A DNA stretch of 21,573 nucleotides from Pelargonium cotyledonis (GCA_036897625.1 JAYMTA010001138.1:1-21573), one strand, 5' to 3'; positions 8,426-18,566 are shown, counted from the stretch's first letter. The notes: generated by a model from the sequence alone, not told the origin. Made by a program: numbers and translations.

Positions 8426-11400
8426 ATGGTCTCTGGTTCGCGAACCGAAACCGGCACTCCGATTCTCTCCGCACAAATGCGCAACACCATACAGAGCATC
8501 AAAGAAGTCGTCAAGGACCACTCCGATGCTGAAATTTATGTTGCTCTGAAGGAGACTAACATGGATCCTAACGAGACCGCTCAGAAATTGCTCCTCCAAG
8601 GTCTGTTTTCGGTTGTTTTTGGATATTGCTGTGTTCGCTCGGTTTCGGAGTGTTTGGTATTGGCGCTGTGGAGATGAGTTTTGGTTGTTTTGTCGTGTGC
8701 ATTGGCTTTGTTCGATTTCAATGCGGAAACATGAGCTAGGTGTTGATTTTGCTGTTGGAAATTTGAGGCTTAGTTGTTTATTAGCTCAAATTCATGGCGT
8801 GTTAGTGTGGTATTTGACTATGTATGTTCGTATGGAGTGATATTGGTTTAGGAATTATCGTAGCTGTGAATTGACTCTGCTTGCATGGAAGAGTCTGTTT
8901 TGCATAATTGCATTCCATTGGCTTTGTTCCATTACGCGTTGGTTTAGTAGTTGAAAACTTAAGGTTTAGTTATTTGTTTATTAGTTCAAGTTCATGGTGC
9001 GTTAGTGTGGTGTTTATTTTGTTTGCTTATATGAAGTGACTTTGATTTAGGAGTTAGCCGTGAATTGACTCTATTTGCACTGAAGAGTTGGTTTTCGCCG
9101 TTTTGCTTAGTTGGATTCTTGGAATGGGTTTTGGTGCTTTTCTGGTGTGCACTGGCTTTGTACGAATGCAATGTTTTCAACATGATCTAGGTGTTGGTTT
9201 AGCAGTTGAAAACTTAAGGTTTAGTTATTTACTTATTTCTTAGTTCAAGTTCATGGTGTGTTAGTATGATGTTCATGTTGCTAATTCATGTGGAGTGATG
9301 TTGATATAGGATTTATTGTAGCTGTGAATTGATTCCATTTGCATTGAAGATTTCAATAATTGTCTTTTCAAGCTTCACACAGTTGTGTATACTGTATACT
9401 CTAATGTATAATGCCAAAAACTTAATATTGTTTCTCAATTTCAATTTGTATGGGTGCCATTTTTTTGAATTATGTTTCGTTGTTTCGGTGGGTTTTGGTT
9501 GTCAGGTGTTGATTGTTAGGGTTTTTTGTTTTAGACTTTGTCTATGAGCTAGTGAGTTGGTCTATGGACTTTGAAATTTGTTATGACCATCTGTTTAGTG
9601 TTCACTTCAATCAGAAGTAGACATTTTCGTTCGCTGTGAGTGTGAGTGATGCTAGGTAGCACCAAATGCTTGGTTTTACTGCTAACTTTCATTTTTATTT
9701 GATTCACATGCATTCTCTTATTATTTGCACCCTTGTTTTATTACCCAGATCCATTTCATGAGGTGAAGAGCAAGAGGGACAAGAGGAAAGAGGTACTGTC
9801 ATGTTAGATTTTGACTTGATTGTTTTGATATTTTATGTTTTTTTTTTTTTTGTGTGTGGATTAAATACCTGATAAATATTCTTATGTCCTCAGAGTATGG
9901 GATTCAAGGGTTCTGCAGATCCAAGAAAACATTCTGAGAATGCTGGTCAAGGAAAGAAATATAATAAGTTTCCTGATCGTAATGCTGAGAATTCTGGTCA
10001 AGGAACCAATAATAAATTTCCTGATAGTAATGCCGAGAATGCTGGTCAAGGAACCAAATATAATAAATTTCCTGATCGCAGTGTTGAGAATGCCGGTCAA
10101 GGAGTGAAATATAATAAGTTTCCTGATCATACTGCTGATAATGCTGGTCAAGGAATGAAATATAATGCATTTCCTGATCGTAATGCTCGTAGAGGCGGCA
10201 GTTATACTCGGAATGCATTACCTGGTAATTGAAATTTGTGAATTGTGTATAGTTTGGTTTCTCTATATTTGCATCTACCCTACTTACAATATGGTGGCTG
10301 TTATTCTGTTCTCTGTTCGCACGTTTGTGTGACATGGTAACAATGTTATTATGCTGGTAGTAAAAGTTATTAGAACTTAAGAACTCGGGCTATGCTTCTC
10401 ACCCCCTCCGCCAAAACTTAGTCTATTACAAAAATAACTATGGGGATACTTGTTCTTAAATGATTCAACCATCTAGTTTTTGCCTATATTCCTTTATTTG
10501 ATGCACACACTTGGTTTGTGGCAACCTTTTTAGATGTTATTTCTGGAACACAATTAAACTATTAAAATAAATTTATAGGTTAATGAAATAATTTGGTCGA
10601 AATGTTTATAGGTCTAAACTTTCATTTGCGGGCATGAATAAGGTACAAAGAACAACCTAGTTTTGGGTTTTATGTTAGTGCGATATCTGGACCCCATAAA
10701 AACTAACGTTAACAAGAGTACTGAAGCTTCATACTCTTCTTCATTTGATAACCATTTAATCCAGTTCTTTGACGACTACAATTGTCCCATCTTCTTATCA
10801 TCTGAAGTGTTTATACTATTTGAGATTGGGAGATCTTTCAGAGATGCAGCCTCACCTGATTTTTTTGTTTGTTTATGTTAATGAATGCCTATTTCTCACT
10901 TATTATTATATTTATGATCTTTTAGTTAACAAATAGAGTTTAATAGGTGCAGGGGTTAGCAGAGAATTCCGTATTGTTAGAGACAATCGTGTTAACCAGA
11001 ATACTAATAGGGAAATGAAGCCTGCTTCGCCACAAACTTCTGCTAAGGAGGAAGTGGTGTTGAACCCTTCTGAAAAGGGGTACGTGTTATTTTTCTTAAA
11101 TTATTTATATATGATTGTCTCACTTTACCTGCGTGACAATGTTTTATATCCTTTCATATGTTAATTTCAAGCCTATTAATGCTCTGATTAGAAAATTTAC
11201 CGGCCTGAATTTCTTAGAATGGCGACAATAATAGAATGACAACTATGATATTGATAGCTCTTGGTATATTGTAATGCATAGGTTTTCTTGCTCCTTACGG
11301 GTATTTCTGTGTAAGATGAATGTCAATGTAGATCCCAAGAAGAAAAAGGAATCTGGTAGGAGTATAGATGTTGTATGCATCTATGGTTAGGATTAGCAAG

Positions 11401-14400
11401 TGAAGTGCAATACCTGCATGCATATAATTTAAATTGTTAACATTATGTTGTATGCAAAATACGGTAGGATAATCAAGTTAAGGGTAAAATAGTGCGAACA
11501 GGTGAGAACTTACACTATAAATATACGACTCTTTGTAGAAGATGCGGAATTGTGTATATTTGGTTATCTACCATTGTTATCTAGTAAAGAGAAATAGGGA
11601 AACAGAGCACAACAAATTGAAGGAAAAAGTGAGTAACATGGATGAGAGAAACAAAAGTAGAAGTTCAGTCGTCATCCCTAAAAGCCCCTTTTGATACTTG
11701 AGAGGTTTCTTGAAGTTTGAATAAGTAGACATTGAATCAAGCCTTAAAAAAAGAGCAAAGTAAAGCATTACAACATCCATACTTTAAAATATTATCTCCT
11801 CAATTAGAAGTTGATCGATATTCTTGGAAGGAAAGGGTGATGCCAGTTCATTTTTATGATACATTCATATATGAAGTATAAATGAAGTCGAGTATTGTTT
11901 AGCCATTTGTATGTGTCCTTTTTGAATTAGTTATTGTTTTTGAGCTATGCATATATAAGCTACTTCATAATTAGTCATTGGTTCTCCTTTTTTGGTTGAT
12001 TGGGGTAGCTCTACAGCAAGTTCAGTCTATCAAAAGCCCTTGGGTGGGCAAAATAGATTTCAATCGTCTAATGGGCGAAATGAATCACTACCCAGACATG
12101 CTTGGGATGCTAATTCTGGTGGCACTAACCGGAAAGAGGTATTAGAAGAAAAGCGGGCTACTGTTCCGAATTCAGTCTCACAGGTACAAGCTGTGAAGCC
12201 AAGCAATTCTCAACCAGATCCTGCAACATTGGCATCAAGTAATTCCGTTGTTGGTCTATATTCCTCTTCTACAGATCCTGTTCATGTTCCATCACCTGAC
12301 TCTAGGTCCTCTGCTGGGGTGGTTGGTGTTCGTCGTCAACCCTCAGATAAGACTGTTAAACATTCATCTTCACCAAGCAGTTCTTTGTCAAGTTCAATTG
12401 TGGGAAGGGATAATTCTACAGAATCATTTCAACCTTTTACTGCAAGCCCAAAGACTGAACAATTCAGTCAAAGTACCCGCACGGAACCAGTTATTCCCAG
12501 CATATCTAGCAGATTGCCAAGCAATAATAATCAATATAATAGCAGGCCTCATCAAGGTGTGGGTCATCAAAAAGGTGTGTTTCTCTTAACTAAATCTTAG
12601 GTTGCATTTGGATTATAATTCTTGGAGTGGAAATGAAATTCTCATCGTAGAGCCATTTTCATGACCAAAAAGTCTTAATCCAACATGAACAATGTGAATT
12701 GGATTCTCATTTTGATTCTTGATTCCCATTCCTGAAAAAAAGTTCTAAACCAAACGCTTCCCGAGTGTATTTGATAAATGCAATTTGCAAGAATTACTTT
12801 GATAACTATGCTTTGAAAGTTTATTGCGCTACAGGTATAATCTCTTCATTTATAAAAGTGATTGTAAATGAACAGAAGTTGAATCTATTCTGGTGTTGGT
12901 TGAAGCTGTAAATTTACAGTTTGATCATGTCATGCTTTATTATAAACTTGTTTGATTTCCTTTTCTTATGTTCTGGTTTTTTTTTTTTTTTTTTTTGTTG
13001 TTGTACAATAAACCTATGGTAATTTCTTTAAAGGTGTTCCTGTGAATGAGTATTTGTCATACGTTGTTTATCCCCTTGAATGTAAGTGTTCGTAATATAT
13101 TGCTAAGTTGTTAATCTTGTGATGTTTGATGAATTTTCTTCTTCATTGTGTTTATTAATTTGAATTTTGGCTGACAATGGATTCCTCTTCTGATCCAGCT
13201 CTCCAGCCTAACAAGGAGTGGAAACCTAAGTCAAGCCAGAAATCGAGCATTGTCAACCCTGGACCTGGAGTCATTGGTACACCAACAAAGTCTGGTTCTC
13301 CTCCAGTTGAAAATTCCAAGGACTTGCAATCTGAAGGAGCTAAGTTGCAGGATAAGATTTCTCAAGTTAACATCCATGAGAATCAGAATGTAATTATAGC
13401 ACAGCATATTCGAGTTCCTGAGTCTGATCGATGTCGTCTGACCTTTGGTAGCTTTGGATTAGAGATTGATAATTCCAGGAATTTTACCTCTGGAGGAGCT
13501 ACAGATGAATCGGTTGGCGAATCTGCTGCGAGGTTGGTATTTTTTCCTATACTAAGTAATATGACAGTCTTTCGGCATAATCATGATTTGAAACACTTGA
13601 TTCTTTATGCTTTATAATTTTTCTTAGTTCTTTGATGTGGTCGAATAACATACTAAAATGAACTGTCTAATTCCTCTCTTAATATTGTAGTCAGTTTGGC
13701 TTCTAATGCATGGCAGGCACAATTAATTTGGTGTAGAGACGTATGTATATCAGTCATCGGAAGAGCCTATTTAAGATTAGTCTAACGAGAATCTATTGAG
13801 TTAATAAGAACAATTTCATCATTCTAATTTAGTTTCATATGTTGATGGCAGTTTGTCTGTATCAGCTCCAGAGTCATCTGCCGATGATGGATCCGGCAGC
13901 AAGCAGGCAGATTCATTAGATGACCAAGTTCGAAATTCTGGATCTGATTCTTCACTGTCAGGTGTTGCATCAGAACATCACTTAGTTGAGAAAAAGGAGT
14001 CTTCTAGTCCTCAGAATATGGAAAATTATGCAGACATTGGTTTGGTTAGGGACAACAGTCCATCATATGCACCTTCAGTATACCAACAGCAGCAAGATGC
14101 TCCCGAGTTACCCAGTTTCTCAGTGAGTCATTTTGACTAGTGTTTCTTTTGAGTTTCTTCGCCAACCTTTGAGGTTATGTCCCTGGTTATCACTTGACAT
14201 TTAACGATTTTCGGAAATGGGCATAACACTTTCGTTTGGGCACAAATGGGATTCATGAAATGGTTATGTTTTTCATCTAAGTAAGTTCTTATGTATTTTG
14301 GTTCTTTTTGCAGGCTTATGATCCCCAGACTGGTTATGGAATGCCATATTTCAGATCGACAATGGATGAATCTGCACGGGGACAAGGTCTTCCATCAACT

Positions 14401-16538
14401 CAAGAGGTGAACTACTTCTCTCTCTTTTGTGGTTATTTTCATAAATAATACTACCTCACTTTCCTATTAAGTTTCGTTTTTAGAAATTTTCACGACCTAA
14501 TTAACTTTGTAGTTGACTCATTAATGTTGAATTTAATTAGTGCTACTAGTAATAAATACTCCCTCCATTGCAAAATAGGTATCATGTTTTTCTAGCATTT
14601 TTGTTCCAAAATAAGTGTATCTTTCCATTTTAGGAAGTTATTTATGCATGAATTACCAATAGAATTCCTATAATAAGTTAGTTAATTTCCCTTGAGTTTG
14701 TTACGACACACGTCCACGGGATATGTAAGAGGAAACATACAACACTAACCAACCTGTTGTTTTCCTCAAAAAGGAAACCAAGGCACTTATGTTGTGACAG
14801 AGGGAGTTCTATATTTAGGCATTATTGGAATGTGAAGTGTATTTTTATCTTGAAATGGGTAGAATGACACTTTGAAACAAATGTAGTATGTAACTGTTGA
14901 TGCTCAACAGCCATAATGTGTTGCGAGTACTACATTTCATGTTAATAAAAAAAAACACATATTTAGAACTACTAATTTAAGATATGGATTGTTTATTTTA
15001 TAATGGCAGGCCTTAAGCTCACATACCGCTAATGCCATTCCTGCCTCAACAATAGCAATGGTACAGCAACAGCAGCAGCATCTGCATCAAATGGCCCAGA
15101 TGTATCCACAAGTTCATGTATCTCACTTCGCCAATCTTATGCCCTATCGTCAGTTCCTCTCCCCCGTTTATGTTCCACCTATGGCCATGCCCGGTTATTC
15201 GAGTAACCCTGCATACCCTCACCCGTCAAGTGGAAACAATTATTTGGTCATGCCCGGAGGCGGTTCCCAATTCAGTGCTGGCCTCAAGTATGGAATCCAG
15301 CCATTTAAGCCTGTTCCAGCTGGTAGTCCCACAGGGTTCGGGAACTTCCCCACTCCATCTGGATATGCTATCAATGCTCCTGGTGTTGTGGGGAGTGCAA
15401 CTGGACTTGAAGATTCGTCCCAGATCAAGTACAAAGACAACAATCTTTATGTTCCAAATCCACAGGTAAAAACCATATTATTTTCCTGCAGTAGCAATTG
15501 GTTTAGTCACAATATTAGCTGTGCTTTTAGATAACTTGATGACTTGGTCACAAATATGTAATCATATATCTATATAAAACCTTTTCTACGAGCATTAATA
15601 CCTGGTCTTTGTAGTTAGGGCCTATCTAGGTTTGCATGGATGAGTGTTAAAACTGATATTCACTAGCTGTTGATGGGGGGGTCAAGGAGTGTAATCGAGC
15701 CGTGTCGAAGCCTAAAATTGTCAGGGCTCGGCTGGGCGAGTCGAGTCTTTAACAAACCACTCACTAGCTGTTAGTGAGCTGAGCTTTGAGTGATTCGTTA
15801 AAGACTCGACTCGTCCACACTTTACAGCCATAGGGTGTCCATATTCTGGTCTAGACCATAACCAGATCGGCACACATTTTGGAATTCCAACCCAGTCCTG
15901 ATCTTCATATTTGGTCCGGTCCAGCCTGATTCTGACAGGTTGAACAACCCTAGCTGTTGATAACTGTAGTCTTATGTATATACCATTGTTATTGTTAATT
16001 TATGTGTTTGAACTAGTCTCATAGTTTTGTGGATATATCATTGTTATGCACTTTGTATTAGTTTGAACTAGTCGCTGCGCCTAAAATATGCATAAATGTA
16101 GCACTCACTTGACCCATAGCTCACGTCACCAAATTCCTTAACTGATCGCATCTGCACTTACACATTCGATATTTAACATGACAGGCTGAGACATCAGAAA
16201 TCTGGATACAGAATCCGAGGGACATGCAAGGCATGCAATCCGCTCAGTACTACAACATCCCGGGACAAACACAGCACGCTGCTTATATCCCATCCCACAC
16301 AGGCCATCATGCATCCTTCAATCCAGCCGCAGCACAATCTTCCCACATGCAGTTCCAAGGCTTGTACCACCCTCAACAGCCTGCAGCAATGGCCAACCCG
16401 CACCATCTCGGTCCTGCCATAGGCGGCAATGTAGGAGTCGGGATAGCCCCCGGGGCTGCCCCGGGAGCAGCACAAGTCGGTGCCTATGGCCAGCAACCCC
16501 AACTGGGTCACCATCTCAACTGGACAACTAATTTCTGA
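8426..16538 (+). CDS. GBF-interacting protein 1-like (GIP1_N/DUF1296), 10 exons, 916 aa
   Basis: Exons are 8426-8600, 9749-9792, 9894-10224, 10953-11079, 12009-12574, 13199-13532, 13852-14122, 14314-14406, 15010-15465 and 16185-16538. Phases match at every GT-AG junction. Residues about 10-73 form the GIP1_N domain: ILSAQMRNTIQSIKEVV, LKETNMDPNETAQKLL, DPFHEVKSKRDKRKE. Residues 88-171 are five tandem copies of a 17-residue motif. A long Ser/Asn/Gln-rich disordered middle follows, then the conserved IRVPESDRCRLTFGSFG block (485-501). The C-terminus is Gln/Pro/Gly/Tyr-rich, with MAQMYPQVHVSHFANLMPY, QAETSEIWIQNPRD and terminal LNWTTNF. Arabidopsis GIP1 binds bZIP G-box factors and aids their DNA binding; extending that role to this paralogue is inference. 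Family proteins are usually somewhat shorter, as I recall. The start is the first in-frame ATG and gives the family N-terminus MVSGSR. No gene symbol is assigned because the paralogue cannot be fixed without a tree. Confidence 0.94.
8665..9350. repeat. Degenerate tandem triplication in intron 1 of the GIP1-like gene
   Basis: Three diverged copies share an ordered series of phrases: GTGCAnTGGCTTTGT, CTAGGTGTTGnTTT, TTAGTTsnTTATTAG, TTCATGGyGyGTTAGT, and TGAATTGACTCnnnTTGCA. TTCATGG falls at 8791, 8991 and 9250, and TGAATTGA near 8867, 9060 and 9325. The unit is therefore roughly 200-260 bp. No coding potential was recognised in it. Confidence 0.7.
9936..10187 (+). repeat. Five tandem 48-51 bp coding repeats in exon 3
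   Basis: Units lie at 9936-9986, 9987-10034, 10035-10085, 10086-10136 and 10137-10187. They encode ENAGQGKKYNKFPDRNA, a 16-residue variant lacking one codon, and three further 17-residue variants. GQG, N and FPD are kept in all copies. The unit is a multiple of three, so the frame is preserved. The last copy joins the RRGG segment that ends the exon. Confidence 0.95.
12601..12760. mobile_element. Small MITE in intron 5 of the GIP1-like gene
   Basis: The left end GTTGCATTTGGATTATAATT and the reverse complement of the right end, GAAGCGTTTGGTTTAGAACT, are imperfect inverted repeats of about 33 bp. The interior is made of GGAATGAGAATC-type words. This is the style of small Harbinger-like or unclassified plant MITEs. 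No clear target duplication was found. It starts 26 bases after the exon 5 donor. Confidence 0.5.
12977..12996. repeat. Poly(T)20 tract in intron 5
   Basis: A pure run of 20 T lies about 38 bases upstream of the candidate cassette exon. It could act as an extended pyrimidine tract, or it may be a simple slippage-prone mononucleotide repeat. Confidence 0.85.
13034..13081 (+). other. Candidate 48-nt in-frame cassette exon of the GIP1-like gene
   Basis: The segment is preceded by TTTCTTTAAAG and followed by a perfect GTAAGT donor. It has no stop in the required phase and its length is 16 codons, so including or skipping it keeps the frame between exon 5 (ending 12574) and the exon starting at 13199. 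Inclusion would add VPVNEYLSYVVYPLE plus a junction residue, giving 932 aa. An open stretch this short is expected by chance almost half the time, so the donor is the main support. Confidence 0.35.
14559..14806. mobile_element. Stowaway-type MITE (Tc1/mariner) in intron 8 of the GIP1-like gene
   Basis: The element begins CTCCCTCCATTGCAAAATA and ends GTGACAGAGGGAG, the signature termini of plant Stowaway elements. The left flank is the expected TA (14557-14558); the right flank is TT, a decayed duplication. The length of 248 bp is typical, and it has no coding capacity. Confidence 0.85.
15663..15961. repeat. Compound repeat insertion in intron 9 bounded by 12-bp direct repeats
   Basis: CTAGCTGTTGAT occurs at 15663-15674 and 15950-15961. 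Between them lie a strong inverted repeat (15737-15813) and a segment starting TAGGGTGTCC at 15831 and ending ACAACCCTA at 15952, which resembles a very small hAT-type MITE. The direct repeats look like insertion footprints, but the pieces cannot be ordered into one history from this copy alone. Confidence 0.45.
15737..15813. repeat. Perfect 17-bp inverted repeat forming a foldback in intron 9
   Basis: CGAGTCGAGTCTTTAAC (15737-15753) is the exact reverse complement of 15797-15813. The stem extends inward through ACCACTCA / TGAGTGAT, and an inner CTCACTA / TAGTGAG hairpin sits at the top. The flanking GCTCGGCT word is common in plant foldback MITEs. Confidence 0.8.
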
Positions 16539-17160
16539 AGTGGAATGAGAATTTGCCAATTCTTACCCTTTTCTATTTGCTGGTAAGGATCTCTCAAGTA
16601 GCTATATAAAGATCTAGTTTTTCTTGTCTTTGTTTTTTCTTTTGTAACCAGCAACAATTACCTTTCCTTCCAATCAAAAGCATCATTTGGTCTTCCAATT
16701 TTCTTGTCCTCATTACTAATCATTTGTTAAGATTTAGCTCCAAATTTATTGTATTGTTATGCAATTCAAATCTATCTAGTCGGAAAAGAGTTCAATACTC
16801 TTTCCCTCCAAAAAACGAAGAGATTTGTTTATTGTTTGAGGAAAATTAAGAAAAAGTTATTGAATTCGACTTGGATGGCGCTAGTCACTTGAACTTGGAG
16901 CAACGATTAAATGCAAGAACAATCAATTCATCCTTCGAACACATTCTGTTTAAGTTGTTCAACAATTCTAATTTACCATTTCAATTAACAATCCATTCAG
17001 CGATTCAATTATAAATTCGATTAATGAACCAATTCGACGATTTGTAATACCATTTTTGCCGGGGTAACCGCCGGGAACATAATTTTCCTCACCGGAGACC
17101 AACGGACAACAAAGCAGAGGATCAAATTCTGCGAAACAGTATAAAAAAGCAAGCAACCAA
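16539..17160. other. GIP1-like 3' flank and AT-rich spacer
   Basis: The 3' UTR presumably occupies the first 150-250 bases: it is T-rich, with TTTTTTCTTTTGTAACC near 16632 and ATTTATTGTATTGTTATG near 16744 as possible polyadenylation upstream elements. No canonical AATAAA was seen there. The remainder to 17160 shows no supported feature. Confidence 0.45.
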
Positions 17161-17239
17161 CCAAGACACGGAGAAGGAATGTTGAGGATCTGTTTCTGGT
17201 TCTTTTCTCAGAAACCAAAAAAGCAAAAGCACAGCTATA

Positions 17240-17452
17240 ATGCTCCTCTCTGTCTTCTTCTTCTTCTTCCTCCTCGGGATCTCCATCGGCGATTCTCTTA
17301 TTTCTCATCATTTCGTGCCCTGGCACCTCTGCACCGCACAGTCTCTCTTTGATCGCGATCCACGGCTGTTGCGTCTTCGTCACCATTCACGATGCGAGAC
17401 AGCGAGATCGATTGGCTCCGCCTCCTCCATCATCCACGAATCTCGCTTTCCA
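17240..17452 (+). other. Candidate first exon with a signal-peptide-like start (unrecognised)
   Basis: After CT-rich, leader-like DNA, an ATG at 17240 opens a frame beginning MLLSVFFFFFLLGISIGDS, which looks like a signal peptide. About 50 Arg/His/Ser-rich residues follow, up to a possible AG|GT donor at 17452. The block is more GC-rich than its surroundings. I recognise no family, and no continuing exon was found in the 4.1 kb that follow. It may be a true first exon with a long intron, a 5' UTR exon (a second ATG at 17391 opens MRDSEIDWLRLLHH), a gene remnant, or chance. The Phe run comes from a TTC microsatellite, which weakens the coding case. Confidence 0.25.
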
Positions 17453-17559
17453 GGTCATGTTTCTCACTTTACTTTTCAACTCCATTTTTTAGGTTTTGAT
17501 GAGCCTTGATGCTTACTGTTTTATGGATTGTTAATTGTTTTGTTTTTTGTTGAGTGAGT

Positions 17560-18400
17560 TTTGGTTTCTTTGTTAATGACAAAAATTAAGGCTATTGATT
17601 TATCATTCTCACGAATTAATATTCATATCTGTTACAAAAATGTGCCGAACATCGCCAAATTGAGGTATAATGGTTTGGAAATAGTTTAACGACATAGATT
17701 TGATACGGTCGAACTGATAGATATAATCGATTACTTGATCGAAAGATCGATTCAACTTTTCGGTCAATTTAGCAAGCTCTAGTCTAGAATTTGTTGTGTT
17801 TGGAGTTAAATATGTAATGTATGAGCTAACACAACAAAAGAAGAAGAGTTTTGACATATTTACTAACCGTCTAGGCGCACCCGTGCTTGTTCGTGTCAAC
17901 TTTACCTAAGGAATGAGGGAAATTGCGCTTGTACATTCAGTCTTCTTAACTTAAGCGCAATAGACTTGGACTTGTGTCGTGGGTGTTTTACAAGTCCAAC
18001 AAAAATACAATGTAATTAGTAAATGTGTTGGGTTCTTTAACAAGTTTAAATCGTGTTCGTACATGCTTAGAAACTATACCTATTTTAGTCAAACCTTCAG
18101 TTAATGTGATGGCCCCTATGCCGCATGTTGTTTTGATGCAAAGTCTCTTCCTTAAGTAATCACTGAAATCATTATTAGCACTTGTGCTCTTCATTTGTGT
18201 GTGTGTGCTGTGATTTTGAGTACCCTTTGGCCCACTACTTCTTTGGAACCTGTCCGTACATTTTAATCTCTTTTGGGAAGCAATTCGCAATAAAGTTCGA
18301 AGAATGTGTAATTAAATTTTATGAAGTGGTACTAATCCATATGCTGATATATACTTCAATAATATCGATACTAATGTGCTAAGAATTAGCGACTTGAAGT
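17560..18400. other. Non-coding AT-rich intergenic DNA
   Basis: Only short ORFs without codon or motif support occur here. If the 17.2-kb candidate is a real first exon, this would be its first intron. I see no RNA gene and no defined transposon. Confidence 0.5.
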
Positions 18401-18411
18401 ATCCTTAGTGT

Positions 18412-18566
18412 CACGGGCCGAGAGAACTGATCCCGTGTTGCGTTTCAAACTCCTTATTCAACGACTTCTCACAGAATGATGAGTCGCACAACGAGGAGTT
18501 TGAAGCGTCACAATTGAATATTTGAACAATAAACACGAGTGTGGGTCTCTACACTTAGTTGTTCAA
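18412..18566. repeat. Run of three adjacent hairpins
   Basis: Hairpin 1 is CACGGG (18412-18417) with CCCGTG (18432-18437). Hairpin 2 pairs 18440-18466 with 18482-18508 around a 15-nt loop; by hand, 20 of 27 positions are Watson-Crick and 3 more are G-U, with a possible bulged extension outward. Hairpin 3 is TTGAACAA (18522-18529) with TTGTTCAA (18559-18566), with an inner AGTGT / ACACT stem. Confidence 0.65.

Noticed and set aside
9882-10335. Long ORFs on the minus strand opposite exon 3 of the GIP1-like gene
   Set aside because: They are shadows of the 51-bp coding repeats: a repeat unit divisible by three keeps several frames open. The sense frame matches the family and has proper splice sites.
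15695-15715. ATCGAGCCGTGTCG resembles part of miR171 (TTGAGCCGTGCCAA)
   Set aside because: Several mismatches, and the word belongs to a GCTCG-rich repeat inside an intron. There is no foldback with the right partner arm.
17021-17386. 121-codon minus-strand ORF with a Glu-rich stretch
   Set aside because: The Glu run is the complement of the TTC microsatellite. No family resemblance or promoter context was seen.
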